Counted from the first letter of the stretch, positions 17,341 to 26,311 are shown. The stretch: DNA of 64,000 nucleotides from Thioclava nitratireducens (GCF_001940525.2 NZ_CP019437.1:109501-173500); one strand, 5' to 3'. Notes: generated by a model not told the origin, from the letters alone. Translations and numbers: made by a program.

Positions 17341-18552
17341 ATGACGGAAGCCTATATCTATGACGCAGCCCGCACTCCGCGGGGCAAGGGCCGCAAGGAC
17401 GGCTCCTTGCACGAGGTCAGCTCGGTCGCGCTGTCCGCGCGGCTGCTGAACGCGGTGGCCGAGCGCAACAACCTCGAAGGCCATGCGGTCGAGGACGTAA
17501 TCTGGGGCAACGCGACCCAGGTGATGGAGCAGGGCGGCTGCCTTGCGCGCTCGGCGGTGCTTCTGTCGGATCTCGACGAGCGCATCCCGGGCCTGTCGAT
17601 CAACCGCTTCTGCGCCTCGGGCATGGAAGCGGTGAACCTCGCCGCGAACCAGGTGCGCGGCGGCGCGGGCATGGGCTATATCGCAGGCGGCGTCGAGATG
17701 ATGGGCCGTGTCGCGATGGGCTCGGACGGCGCGGCAATCGCCGTGGACCCGTCGCTCGCGATGAAGACCTATTTCGTCCCGCAGGGCATTTCGGCTGATA
17801 TCATCGCCACCGAATACGGCTTTAGCCGCGAAGACGTCGACGCGCTCGGCGTGGAATCGCAGCGCCGTGCAGCGGAGGCGATCAAGGAAAACCGTTTCGC
17901 AAAATCCATCGTGCCGGTGAAGGACCAGAACGGTTTGACCATTCTCGAGCAGGACGAATTCCCGCGTCCGGGCACGACGATGGAATCGCTCGGCAGCCTG
18001 AAGCCGTCCTTCAAGGAAATGGGCGAGGTCATGCCCGGCTTCGACAAGGTCGCGATGCTGAAATACCCGCACCTCGATCACATCAACCACGTCCATCACG
18101 CCGGCAACTCCTCGGGCATCGTGGATGGAGCTGCCGCCGTGCTGATCGGCAACAAGGAATTCGGTGAGGCGCATGGCCTCAAGCCGCGCGCGCGCATCCG
18201 CGCCACCGCGAAGATCGGCACCGATCCGACGATCATGCTGACCGGCCCGGTGCCCGTGACCGAGAAGATCCTCGCCGATTCGGGCATGTCGATCTCCGAC
18301 ATCGACCTGTTCGAGGTGAACGAGGCGTTTGCTGCCGTCGTGCTGCGCTTCATGCAGGCCTTCCAGGTCGACGCATCGAAGGTCAACGTCAACGGCGGCG
18401 CGATCGCGCTTGGCCACCCGCTCGGCGCCACCGGCGCGATCATCATCGGCACGCTGCTGGACGAGCTCGAACGCCGCGACCTGAACACCGGTCTGGCCAC
18501 GCTCTGCGTTGCGTCCGGCATGGGCGCCGCGACCATCATCGAGCGCGTGTGA
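17341..18552 (+). CDS. Acetyl-CoA C-acyltransferase (thiolase)
   Basis: A 403-residue thiolase catalysing the last, cleaving step of beta-oxidation. The acyl-accepting cysteine is C91 (NRFCASGMEAV). The catalytic histidine lies in [15 protein letters not shown] and the second cysteine in TLCVASGMGAA. AGGAGG precedes the ATG. Its stop lies 9 bp before the fadJ start, and the pair forms the thiolase/multifunctional-enzyme couple, equivalent to FadA/FadI with FadB/FadJ. Confidence 0.93.
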   Translation: MTEAYIYDAARTPRGKGRKDGSLHEVSSVALSARLLNAVAERNNLEGHAVEDVIWGNATQVMEQGGCLARSAVLLSDLDERIPGLSINRFCASGMEAVNLAANQVRGGAGMGYIAGGVEMMGRVAMGSDGAAIAVDPSLAMKTYFVPQGISADIIATEYGFSREDVDALGVESQRRAAEAIKENRFAKSIVPVKDQNGLTILEQDEFPRPGTTMESLGSLKPSFKEMGEVMPGFDKVAMLKYPHLDHINHVHHAGNSSGIVDGAAAVLIGNKEFGEAHGLKPRARIRATAKIGTDPTIMLTGPVPVTEKILADSGMSISDIDLFEVNEAFAAVVLRFMQAFQVDASKVNVNGGAIALGHPLGATGAIIIGTLLDELERRDLNTGLATLCVASGMGAATIIERV

Positions 18553-18563
18553 GGGAGGAACAA

Positions 18564-20753
18564 ATGGCTGATTTCAAATACGAACTTGGCAGCGACGGCG
18601 TTGCCGTCATCACTTGGGACGTGCCCGAGAAGTCGATGAACGTGATGAGCATGGAGGGCTTCGCTCTTCTCGACAGCTTCATCGACAAGGCGCTGGCGGA
18701 TGACGCAGTGAAGGGTGTCGTCATCACCTCCGGCAAGCCCGATTTCGCGGGCGGCATGGATCTCAACGTCATCGCGCAGATGCGCGAAGGCGGCGCTCAG
18801 GCGATCTTCGACGGGGTGATGCAGATGCACCATGTCCTGCGCAAGATCGAGCGCGCTGGCATGGACCCGAAGACCAACAAGGGCGGCAAGCCGATCGCAA
18901 CCGCGATCCCCGGCACCGCGCTCGGCATCGGTCTGGAACTGCCGCTATCGACGCACCGCACTTTTGTCGCGGACAATCCGAAGGCGAAGATTGGCCTGCC
19001 CGAGATCATGGTCGGCATCTTCCCCGGCGGCGGCGGCACCACCCGTGTCTCGCGCAAGCTCGGTGCGATGGCGGCGGCGCCCTTCCTGCTGGAAGGCAAG
19101 CTTTCGGACCCCAAGAAGGCGAAAGCTGCGGGCCTGATCGACGAGGTCGTCGAGGATCCGCTGGCCTCCGCGAAGGAATGGGTGCTGAACGCCAAAGACG
19201 CCGATCTGGTCAAACCGTGGGACGCGAAGGGCTTCAAGATGCCCGGCGGCGCACCCTATCACCCGGCGGGCTTCATGACCTTCGTCGGTGCTTCCGCGAT
19301 GGTGCATGGCAAGACCGCGGGCGTCTATCCGGCGGCCAAGGCGCTGCTCTCGGCGGTCTATGAAGGCGCGCTCGTGCCCTTCGATCAGGCGATCAAGATC
19401 GAGGCGCGCTGGTTCACCAACGTTCTGCTGAACCCGTCGTCGACCTCGATGATCCGTTCGCTCTTCATCAACAAGGGCGCGCTGGAGAAGGGCGCGAACC
19501 GTCCCGACGTGTCGGACCAGAGGGTGAAGAAGGTCGGCATCCTCGGCGCGGGCATGATGGGCGCAGGCATTGCCTATGTCTCGGCCAAAGCCGGTATCGA
19601 GGTCGTGCTGATCGACAACAGCCAAGAGGCCGCCGATCGCGGCAAGTCCTATTCCGAAGGCATCCTCGACAAGGGCATCTCGCGCAAGAAGGTCACCGAA
19701 GAGGGCAAGGCGAAGACGCTCGGCCTGATCAACGCGACCACCGATTACGCCGCGCTGGAAGGCTGCGACCTGATCGTGGAAGCGGTGTTCGAAGATCCGG
19801 GCGTCAAAGCCGAGGTCACCAAGAAGGCCGAAGCCGTGATTCCGCAGGATGCGATTTTCGCGACCAACACCTCGACCCTGCCGATCACCGAGCTGGCCAA
19901 GGCCAGCGCACGCCCCGAGCAGTTCATCGGCATCCACTTCTTCTCGCCCGTCGACAAGATGATGCTGGTCGAGATCATCAAGGGCGCCGAGACCGGTCCG
20001 GTGGCCGTGGCCAAGGCGCTCGACTTCGTGCGCCAGATCCGCAAGACGCCGATCGTGGTGAACGACGCGCGCTTCTTCTACGCCAACCGCTGCATCATCC
20101 CCTATATCAACGAGGGGATTCGCATGGTGGCCGAAGGGGTGAACCCGACGCTGGTGGAACACGCCGCGACTATGGTCGGCATGCCGCTCGGACCGCTGCA
20201 GCTGGTAGACGAGACCTCGATCGACCTCGGCGTGAAGATCGCGAAGGCCACCAAGGCCGCGATGGGCGATGCCTATCCCGATGAGGCGGTCGATGACGTG
20301 CTGTTCTGGATGGCCGACGAAGGCCGGATGGGCCGCAAGTCGAACGCGGGCTTCTACGACTATGACGACAAGGGCAAACGCCAAGGCCTGTGGGACGGCC
20401 TCGACGCCAAGTTCCCGCGCGCCGACGAGCAGCCCGACGTGCATCACGTGCAGCATCGCCTCCTGATGGCGCAGGTGCTGGAAGCCGTGCGCGCCTTCGA
20501 GCAGGGCGTGCTGGAAGACATCCGCGAGGGTGACGTGGGCGCGATCCTCGGCTGGGGCTTCGCCCCTTGGTCGGGTGGCCCGTTCTCGTGGCTCGACATC
20601 CTCGGCGCCGGCAAGGCGGTGGAGATCTGCGAGGCGCTCACCGCGCAATACGGTCCGCGCTTCGAAGCCCCCGCCCTGCTGCGCGACATCGCAGCCAAGG
20701 GTGACACCTTCTATGGTCGTTTCGGCGACGGTCAGGCCGCGAAAGCCGCCTGA
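18564..20753 (+). CDS. fadJ: Fatty-acid oxidation multifunctional enzyme (enoyl-CoA hydratase / 3-hydroxyacyl-CoA dehydrogenase)
   Basis: A 729-residue protein. An N-terminal crotonase domain (about residues 1-200; GLPEIMVGIFPGGGGTTR) hydrates enoyl-CoA. The NAD-binding domain begins KVGILGAGMMGAGIAYVSAKAG, followed by the 3-hydroxyacyl-CoA dehydrogenase C-terminal repeats (FYANRCIIPYINEG). The start at 18564 is chosen for the GGGAGGAACAA site. Together with the adjacent thiolase it completes the spiral begun by the acyl-CoA dehydrogenase. FadB versus FadJ cannot be separated by sequence alone. Confidence 0.92.
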   Translation: MADFKYELGSDGVAVITWDVPEKSMNVMSMEGFALLDSFIDKALADDAVKGVVITSGKPDFAGGMDLNVIAQMREGGAQAIFDGVMQMHHVLRKIERAGMDPKTNKGGKPIATAIPGTALGIGLELPLSTHRTFVADNPKAKIGLPEIMVGIFPGGGGTTRVSRKLGAMAAAPFLLEGKLSDPKKAKAAGLIDEVVEDPLASAKEWVLNAKDADLVKPWDAKGFKMPGGAPYHPAGFMTFVGASAMVHGKTAGVYPAAKALLSAVYEGALVPFDQAIKIEARWFTNVLLNPSSTSMIRSLFINKGALEKGANRPDVSDQRVKKVGILGAGMMGAGIAYVSAKAGIEVVLIDNSQEAADRGKSYSEGILDKGISRKKVTEEGKAKTLGLINATTDYAALEGCDLIVEAVFEDPGVKAEVTKKAEAVIPQDAIFATNTSTLPITELAKASARPEQFIGIHFFSPVDKMMLVEIIKGAETGPVAVAKALDFVRQIRKTPIVVNDARFFYANRCIIPYINEGIRMVAEGVNPTLVEHAATMVGMPLGPLQLVDETSIDLGVKIAKATKAAMGDAYPDEAVDDVLFWMADEGRMGRKSNAGFYDYDDKGKRQGLWDGLDAKFPRADEQPDVHHVQHRLLMAQVLEAVRAFEQGVLEDIREGDVGAILGWGFAPWSGGPFSWLDILGAGKAVEICEALTAQYGPRFEAPALLRDIAAKGDTFYGRFGDGQAAKAA

Positions 20754-20776
20754 TCCGACAGCGCCAGAGAAACCAG

Positions 20777-20807
20777 AACGCCGGGACCGAAAGGCCCCGG
20801 CGTTTTT
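20777..20807 (+). terminator. Intrinsic terminator after fadJ
   Basis: A 12-bp stem (20777-20788 with 20793-20804, one mismatch) around a GAAA loop is followed by a run of five T. It closes the GST-thiolase-fadJ unit. Confidence 0.85.
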
Positions 20808-20862
20808 CTATGCGCGCGCCTTCCTCTGCGCCGAAGCGTTCGCCTATTCCCGGGCAAAGGAA

Positions 20863-20893
20863 AACGCCGCACCCTGGTCTGGGGTGCGGCGTT
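20863..20893 (-). terminator. Intrinsic terminator of the Hint-domain gene
   Basis: A perfect 12-bp stem AACGCCGCACCC / GGGTGCGGCGTT (863-874 and 882-893) has a 7-nt loop and, read on the minus strand, is followed by TTTTCCTTT. It lies 40 bp beyond the stop of the minus-strand Hint gene. Confidence 0.7.
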
Positions 20894-20932
20894 CGGCCTG
20901 TCAGAATTTCAGGAGGGGATCAGGCCGGGCTA

Positions 20933-21601
20933 TCACTCTGCCGCGTAAGCATGTGCGGTCAGATCTTCGTCGATCAGCCCCGCGACGATCGAGCGCGCCA
21001 TCTCGAGCGAGAGCGTCTCGTAGTTCGGGCCTGCATCATCGTCGAAGAGCGCTTCGAGCCGGTGGCTGTTGACCGAACCGCAATGGACCATGCCAGAACC
21101 ATTAGCGTAGACGATCTCCTCCTCCTCAAACTCCAGCACGATCACGTCGATCGGACGGTGGGGTGTAATCCGATCGATCCCGCGATAGCCTTCAAGTGCC
21201 GAAGCGGGGATCACGGCGAAGGGGTCACCGTAAATTGCCTCGGCCATGTCGCTTTCCACCATCATGTTCTGTTCAGGCAAAAGCAGCATCGGGGTTTTGT
21301 TGCCCAACGCGCCGACCGGCACGGCGAGCGGCTTGCGATGGTCCGGGCAACGCCCGTGACCGAGCCAGAGTTGAGTCCGTTTGACGTCCGCGACGGGACG
21401 CAGGCCACTGTCGAAAGTCATGACCATGTCACCGGCTGCGATCGCTTCCACCGGGCGCCAGCCCATGGCGGTGGCGATGCGCGTTCCGGCGACGATTCCC
21501 GACGCAGCTCCGTTGTCGAGCATTCGCCCGGAGGTTGCGCCCGCCAGAGCGGTATCAAAGGCGCAATCGTCGTCCCAGGTCGTCGTTGCACTGCGGGTCA
21601 T
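20933..21601 (-). CDS. Hint-domain protein without the N-terminal splicing cysteine
   Basis: A 222-residue protein with a Hint_2-type fold signature (IVAGTRIATAMGWRPVEAIAAGDMVMTFDSGLRPV). Autoprocessing Hint domains carry Cys or Ser at position 1, as in CFTxGTRI; here the aligned residue is Gly (SGIVAGTRI), so self-cleavage is unlikely. The start at 21601 is chosen for a GAAGGAAG site 7 nt upstream; an in-frame ATG 33 bp further up is possible. Such proteins are common in Rhodobacterales and their role is not known to me. Confidence 0.75.
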   Translation of the reverse strand: MTRSATTTWDDDCAFDTALAGATSGRMLDNGAASGIVAGTRIATAMGWRPVEAIAAGDMVMTFDSGLRPVADVKRTQLWLGHGRCPDHRKPLAVPVGALGNKTPMLLLPEQNMMVESDMAEAIYGDPFAVIPASALEGYRGIDRITPHRPIDVIVLEFEEEEIVYANGSGMVHCGSVNSHRLEALFDDDAGPNYETLSLEMARSIVAGLIDEDLTAHAYAAE

Positions 21602-21743
21602 GTCGGTCTTCCTTCTGAAAGTCGGCGAGGCCATTTCTTGGTCCTACCCAGATCAATTGATTCCTAGGGAGTTTCCGGGGCCGAAAGGTGACCGAAATGT
21701 GGCAAACCTATACTTTCGGACAGTAAGTTGCTCACGGACCCGT

Positions 21744-21803
21744 GATTGACCTATCTTTTTGGATAGGGGACACGCTCGATTGACCTATCTTTTTGGATAG
21801 GGG
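21744..21803. repeat. Two identical 26-bp direct repeats, each with an internal dyad
   Basis: The same 26 bases occur at 21744-21769 and 21778-21803 (period 34 bp). Each copy contains CCTATC-TTTTTG-GATAGG, a perfect 6-bp dyad with a 6-bp centre. The region lies upstream of the Hint gene and downstream of the sulfotransferase gene, both on the minus strand. It is a candidate tandem operator; the remainder of the 262-bp gap (21602-21863) shows no other structure. Confidence 0.7.
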
Positions 21804-21863
21804 TGCGTTCACCGCCCGTAAGAATGGCCCAAAATGCGTCGCAATCTGCAATCGCGCGAAAAT

Positions 21864-22511
21864 TTAGAATCGGTAATCGAACCGCGCGATGTCTTCGGCA
21901 CAGAGTTTTGAAACCGCTTCAGCGTCGGCATCCGAAAAATACTCGCGCCAGTTGCGCTTCCGCGCGGAAATGTTGGATCGCGCGAAGGGCATCACGGAAA
22001 ACCCCAGATGCGTCGCGAGGGGTTCGGCATCGGTCTCTACATCTTCAAGGCGAATATAAAGGTCGCAAATCTCCTCCCCGTCCGGCAGCCGCATGTAGCT
22101 GCCATAAGGGGCCGCCGCGAGCGATGCCTGGGTGTGCGGATGGTTTATGAAGTCCGAAAAGCTGAGTGACTTTGCTAATGCCACGGCCGGATGCGTCATC
22201 TGCTGCTCGCGCAACCAATGGTAGTAGCTGACGACCCGATCCCACGGGTTCCGCACAAGTGTGAAAGTGAAATAGGCCCGAGCCTGCTCTTCTGTATAGA
22301 GCCCCAGCCCGTCGCTCAGCGTGGAATGCTTCCAAAGCCGCCCTCGCGTCTCGCGGCCCGCCAGCCTGCTTTTGCGCCGCTGCGCCTTGGGCGTGTCTCC
22401 GATCAGAAGATCGTCCGCCATGGCGCGGTCCTCCAGCGCGAGCGTCAGCGCCGTGCCGCCCGTCTTCGGGATGTGAACGAAGATATAGCGACGGCCATGC
22501 GAAACGATCAT
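21864..22511 (-). CDS. Sulfotransferase family protein
   Basis: A 215-residue protein with the PAPS 5'-phosphosulfate loop RYIFVHIPKTGGTAL near the N-terminus and the 3'-phosphate-binding segment FTLVRNPWDRVVSYYHW. These are diagnostic for sulfotransferase-family-2-like enzymes. The start at 22511 places the P-loop in the normal position; longer in-frame extensions read into the divergent acyl-CoA synthetase promoter. The acceptor, likely an envelope glycan or lipid, is unknown. Confidence 0.82.
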   Translation of the reverse strand: MIVSHGRRYIFVHIPKTGGTALTLALEDRAMADDLLIGDTPKAQRRKSRLAGRETRGRLWKHSTLSDGLGLYTEEQARAYFTFTLVRNPWDRVVSYYHWLREQQMTHPAVALAKSLSFSDFINHPHTQASLAAAPYGSYMRLPDGEEICDLYIRLEDVETDAEPLATHLGFSVMPFARSNISARKRNWREYFSDADAEAVSKLCAEDIARFDYRF

Positions 22512-22608
22512 GCGCGAGACACTATCTCTGACGAAAGATGACGCAAACCCTCTTTCCTTTCGCGCGGAGCCGCCTGAAGATGCCCGAACAATTGAGGAGG
22601 AGGTTTTC

Positions 22609-24237
22609 ATGGGCTGGCTTGCCGACGAGACGGGTTTGGAGAAATGCGCGGCGAATTACGCCCCGCTTACACCTTTGTCGCATCTCAACCGCGCGCTGGA
22701 GGTCTTCCCCGAGCGGCTGGCGGTGATCTACGGCAGCCGCTCTTATAATTACGTCGATTACCACGCACGCGTGAGCCAGCTCGCCTCGGCGCTCAAGGCG
22801 CGCGGCGTGAACTCGGGTGACGTGGTAGCGACGATCCTGCCCAACACCCTGCCCCAGATCGAAGCGCATTTCGGCGTGCCCGCCTGCGGCGCGGTGCTGA
22901 ACGCGATCAACACACGGCTCGATGTCGATACCGTCGCCTATATCTTCGAACATGGCGGCGCGAAGATCGTGCTCTGCGACGTGGCCTTCCTGCCGGTGGC
23001 CGAAGAAGCCGTGAAGAAGATGAAAGGCCCCGCGCCGCAGATCGTGGAGGTGGCCGACCCCGATCACGGGTTCGAGCCTACCGGGCATTACCTCGAATAC
23101 GAGGCGCTGGTGGCCGAGGGCGACCCGATGTTCGACTGGATCATGCCGGAGGACGAATGGGAGAGCATCGCGCTCAACTACACCTCCGGCACGACCGGCA
23201 AGCCCAAAGGCGTCGTCTATCACCACCGCGGCGCCTATCTCTCGACGCAGGCGAACGCGATCTCGTGGCGGATGCAGCTTTACCCGGTTCTGCTGACCAT
23301 CGTGCCGCTGTTCCATTGCAACTCCTGGACCCATAGCTGGATGGCCCCGATGATGGGCGGCACGGTCGTCGGCTGCCGGGACGTGACCGCGAAGAACATC
23401 TATGACGCGATCGCCGATCACGGGGTGACGCATTTCGGTGGCGCGCCGATCGTGCTCAACACCATCGTCAACGCCAAGGACGAGCATCGCCGCCCCTTCG
23501 ATCACGTGGTCGAAGTCTTCACCGCCGGCGCCCCGCCGCCCGCCTCGACGCTGGCCGCGATCGAACCGCTGGGCTTCAACGTCACGCAAGTCTACGGGCT
23601 GACCGAAACCTATGGTCCTGCCGTGGAATGCACCTGGAAGCCGTCCTGGGACGGCGCAACCGGCGAGGAACGTGCCGAACTGAAGGCGCGCACGGGCGTG
23701 TCGATGCCGATGCTCGAACAGGTAACCGTTCACGATCAGGGCAAGGAGGTCGCCCGCGACTCTCAGCATCTGGGCGAGATCGTCTTCCGCGGCAACATGG
23801 TGATGAAGGGCTACTTCAAGAACCCGCAGGCGACGCGCGAGGCCTTCGAGGGCGGCGTGTTCCACTCCGGCGACATCGCCTTCATGCATCCCGACGGCTA
23901 CATCAAGATCACCGACCGCGCGAAGGACATCATCATCTCGGGCGGGGAGAACGTCTCCTCGGTCGAGGTGGAAGGCGTGATCTGCGCCCACCCGGCGGTC
24001 TCGCTCGCCTCGGTCGTGGCGAAGCCCGACGAGACCTGGGGCGAGGTGCCCTGCGCCTTCGTCGAGCTGAAGGAGGGCAAGGAGGCGACGGAAGAGGAGT
24101 TGATCAAGTTCTGCCGCGAGCGGCTCGCGGGCTTCAAGACGCCCAAGCGCGTGGTCTTCTCCGAACTGCCGAAAACCTCGACCGGGAAGATCCAGAAATT
24201 CGAGCTGCGGGCCGTGGCCAAGCTGCTCGACGCGTAG
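22609..24237 (+). CDS. Acyl-CoA synthetase (AMP-dependent ligase)
   Basis: A 542-residue adenylate-forming enzyme. The ATP/AMP motif is YTSGTTGKPKGV, the acyl-binding motif is YGLTETYGP, and the C-terminal hinge and lysine are in GENVSSVEVEG and PKTSTGKIQKFELR. It activates a carboxylic acid, probably a short/medium or branched fatty acid, to its CoA thioester. DmdB-like activity cannot be excluded. The start at 22609 follows GAGGAGG. It supplies substrate for the beta-oxidation genes just upstream. Confidence 0.9.
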   Translation: MGWLADETGLEKCAANYAPLTPLSHLNRALEVFPERLAVIYGSRSYNYVDYHARVSQLASALKARGVNSGDVVATILPNTLPQIEAHFGVPACGAVLNAINTRLDVDTVAYIFEHGGAKIVLCDVAFLPVAEEAVKKMKGPAPQIVEVADPDHGFEPTGHYLEYEALVAEGDPMFDWIMPEDEWESIALNYTSGTTGKPKGVVYHHRGAYLSTQANAISWRMQLYPVLLTIVPLFHCNSWTHSWMAPMMGGTVVGCRDVTAKNIYDAIADHGVTHFGGAPIVLNTIVNAKDEHRRPFDHVVEVFTAGAPPPASTLAAIEPLGFNVTQVYGLTETYGPAVECTWKPSWDGATGEERAELKARTGVSMPMLEQVTVHDQGKEVARDSQHLGEIVFRGNMVMKGYFKNPQATREAFEGGVFHSGDIAFMHPDGYIKITDRAKDIIISGGENVSSVEVEGVICAHPAVSLASVVAKPDETWGEVPCAFVELKEGKEATEEELIKFCRERLAGFKTPKRVVFSELPKTSTGKIQKFELRAVAKLLDA

Positions 24238-24243
24238 GTCTTT

Positions 24244-24291
24244 CTTCTACGCGTGCGCGCGCCCGCGCGAGGGCGCGCGCACGCGTAGAAG
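24244..24291. repeat. Perfect 21-bp inverted repeat between convergent genes
   Basis: Arms 24244-24264 and 24271-24291 are exactly complementary over 21 bp, with a 6-nt GCGCGA loop. The core is alternating GC flanked by CTTCTAC/GTAGAAG. A third copy of ACGCGTAG lies across the upstream stop codon (24230-24237), so alternative pairing is possible. There is no T-run on either strand. It is probably a bidirectional terminator or transcription block for the two convergent genes. Confidence 0.7.
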
Positions 24292-24293
24292 GC

Positions 24294-24644
24294 TCAGCTT
24301 TCGCTCTCGGCGCAATGCTGGCGGAAGGCGCGCGACAGCATGTCCAACTCGGTGCGCAGCAGGTCGATCTCGGCGCGCAGATCACCCGCGAGCGGCGCGC
24401 CTGCGACCAGCGAGAAGCGGTCGATCACCTCGCCATCCGATTTGCGGCAGACGAGGAAGGTCAGCACCCCCTCACTCAGCAACTCCGCCGGGATCGGCTG
24501 CGAGAGGCGCCAGTCGCCCGGCTCGCCAGTCAGCAACAGCCCTTCCAGCACCTCGCCCTGATGGCGCACCTCAAGATCGGGCGCCTCTTTCTCGTGGCTC
24601 ACCGCCTCCCAGCGCCCGGCCTTGATCCGTGAATTTTCCAGCAT
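24294..24644 (-). CDS. Hypothetical protein
   Basis: A 116-residue acidic protein (MLENSRIKAGRWEAVSHE at the start, a strand-rich middle, and a C-terminal helix LRAEIDLLRTELDMLSRAF that looks like a coiled coil). The start at 24644 lies 11 bp after the stop of the DUF6478-like gene, so the two are cotranscribed. I recognise no domain. A longer upstream in-frame extension overlaps the neighbour and is not credible. Confidence 0.65.
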   Translation of the reverse strand: MLENSRIKAGRWEAVSHEKEAPDLEVRHQGEVLEGLLLTGEPGDWRLSQPIPAELLSEGVLTFLVCRKSDGEVIDRFSLVAGAPLAGDLRAEIDLLRTELDMLSRAFRQHCAESES

Positions 24645-24655
24645 CCTCGCCTCCG

Positions 24656-25429
24656 TCACAGCTCGGCGCGCGGGTAGCGCGCGAAGGTGAGATCGCGGAT
24701 CACCACCTCGTTCATCCGTGGGTTTTCGAAAATCAGGTCGACCCATACCTTTTCCAACCGCCGCTCGTTCATCCGCGTATAGGCCAGATCGAATTCGACA
24801 TAGCGCGCGCCATCGCCTTGGGGCAATTCGCGCACCAGCTGCTCCGAATTGGGGCCGTGCTTGATGTTGAGGCGGCAGAACACCTCCAGTTCCCGCTCGC
24901 ACTCCAGCTGCATCTCCAGCCGGATGAGATGGTTGAGTTGCAGCCCGCCAAGCGCCGCATCGGGTAGGTCGAGCACCAGCGACAGGAACGAGCCTTCGAA
25001 GCGCAGCACATCGAGCCGCAGCCCGAACGGCGCGAGCGTCTCGCCCTTGGTATTACGGATCTGGCGCAGCGTTATCTCGGACCGAGGGCAGTCATGGAAC
25101 AGGGTGAGGTCATCGCCAAGCTTGTCGCGACTTTGCGCCCCCGCGATCCCATGCGGATGCGCCTTCACCCGCCAGAGCAGCGGACGCCACGCCCAGTCAC
25201 TGCCGGCGGGCTTGCGAACCGACGTATCACCGGGAAAGGCCGTCAGCCGCTGCTCGGTCGCGCGGAGCACCGTGTCGAGCTCGTTGCGCAGCGCGCGCGC
25301 CCGGGCGCGCAGACTGCGCAGTCCATCAGGCCCAAGCGTGGGCACCGTGGACGCCGCATCGCGCCAGCGCCGCAAGCTGCGCCGCTCGGCAATCCGTTGC
25401 AACAGCGATCCGCCGTTTCGCCCCGCCAT
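24656..25429 (-). CDS. DUF6478-like protein of unknown function
   Basis: A 257-residue protein: a basic N-terminus (MAGRNGGSLLQRIAERRSLRRW), a coiled segment, then a beta-rich domain (about residues 95-257) with alternating strands such as RFEGSFLSLVLDLP and NHLIRLEMQLECEREL. The pattern matches Rhodobacterales proteins I remember as DUF6478. The strand-rich part could be a carbohydrate-binding or jelly-roll fold. It probably works with the small downstream protein. Confidence 0.65.
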   Translation of the reverse strand: MAGRNGGSLLQRIAERRSLRRWRDAASTVPTLGPDGLRSLRARARALRNELDTVLRATEQRLTAFPGDTSVRKPAGSDWAWRPLLWRVKAHPHGIAGAQSRDKLGDDLTLFHDCPRSEITLRQIRNTKGETLAPFGLRLDVLRFEGSFLSLVLDLPDAALGGLQLNHLIRLEMQLECERELEVFCRLNIKHGPNSEQLVRELPQGDGARYVEFDLAYTRMNERRLEKVWVDLIFENPRMNEVVIRDLTFARYPRAEL

Positions 25430-25578
25430 GTCCCGCCCTTCTTTCCCGTCCTGCCGTTGCCGCTTGCGGCATCACAGCAGTTATTCCTTATCACCGGGTT
25501 CTGAGAAAGGGAAATTTCCGGGCGAAGTCATCATGTTCCGGCGTGGCGACGCGCGCTTGGAGCGTCACGTCCGCACGG

Positions 25579-26238
25579 TCAGTTCGCGGCGCGGATCGCG
25601 GCGATGAATTTCTCCAGCAACTGGCGCTGCTGGGCGTAGCTCAATTCGCCTTCCTTCAGCGGCATAACCGACAGCGCGGTGATCCGCCCGCCAAGCGCGG
25701 TGACGCCCCGCAGATAGGTCTTGGCGATCGGCGGCCCGCCGGTGCCGGAGCGATCCTCGACCCGCAGCAGCAAGGTGCCATCGGCGATATCGGTGCCCTT
25801 GATAGTGACGTCGCCCGCCTCGCCAGATCGCGACAGCGCCGCCCGCCCAATCTCGGAATGGAAGAAATCCCCGATCTTCTTGAGCCGATCCCGTGACAGC
25901 TTGCCGGAGCCATCCTCCAGCGCGGGCGGCCCGACGGTGACGCTCAGCAGCGCGGGCTCTGGCGCATGGGCATCCTCGGCATTGCGCGAGATTGCAGCGC
26001 AATTGCCGAACAGCGCGAACCCCCCCGCACCGGAATTGCGCAGGCTTTTCGGATCGACGCACCAGCCCTTCGGCGCGGCTACCGTCAGCGCGCCATTCGC
26101 GAGCGTGGTGCGGGCTTTTGCGACCTGCGCCGAACCGAAGGCTGTCGGCTGACACCCCGCCAGCAATCCGGTAACCCCCAGCGCGAGGGCGAGGGGGGCC
26201 AAAAGACACGACGAGCGGTGTTTGACAGCAGAAATCAT
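25579..26238 (-). CDS. Putative lipoprotein of unknown function
   Basis: A 219-residue protein whose N-terminus has a long hydrophobic stretch and lipobox (LLAPLALALGVTGLLAGC, Cys at about residue 29), so it is probably an outer-membrane or periplasmic lipoprotein. The mature region contains KGWCVDPKSLRNSG and ends with a helix. The start at 26238 is the ATG that leaves the signal peptide at the N-terminus. It lies 73 bp downstream of the ABC ATPase gene and may be the tail of that operon. Confidence 0.7.
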   Translation of the reverse strand: MISAVKHRSSCLLAPLALALGVTGLLAGCQPTAFGSAQVAKARTTLANGALTVAAPKGWCVDPKSLRNSGAGGFALFGNCAAISRNAEDAHAPEPALLSVTVGPPALEDGSGKLSRDRLKKIGDFFHSEIGRAALSRSGEAGDVTIKGTDIADGTLLLRVEDRSGTGGPPIAKTYLRGVTALGGRITALSVMPLKEGELSYAQQRQLLEKFIAAIRAAN

Positions 26239-26311
26239 GAGTTTTGAGATAGCCTCAGGGCCTTCAACGCGCAAGTCTGCGGGGGCTCGCCGCACTGCGG
26301 CTGCGCGGGGT

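Noticed and set aside
13329..24237. DMSP demethylation pathway (DmdB/DmdC) assignment
   Set aside because: The acyl-CoA ligase and dehydrogenase belong to families that include DmdB and DmdC, but dmdA and dmdD are not nearby and the context is general beta-oxidation.
25510..25519. Palindrome GGAAATTTCC upstream of the DUF6478-like gene
   Set aside because: Ten bases is short and no second copy or promoter alignment supports it as an operator.
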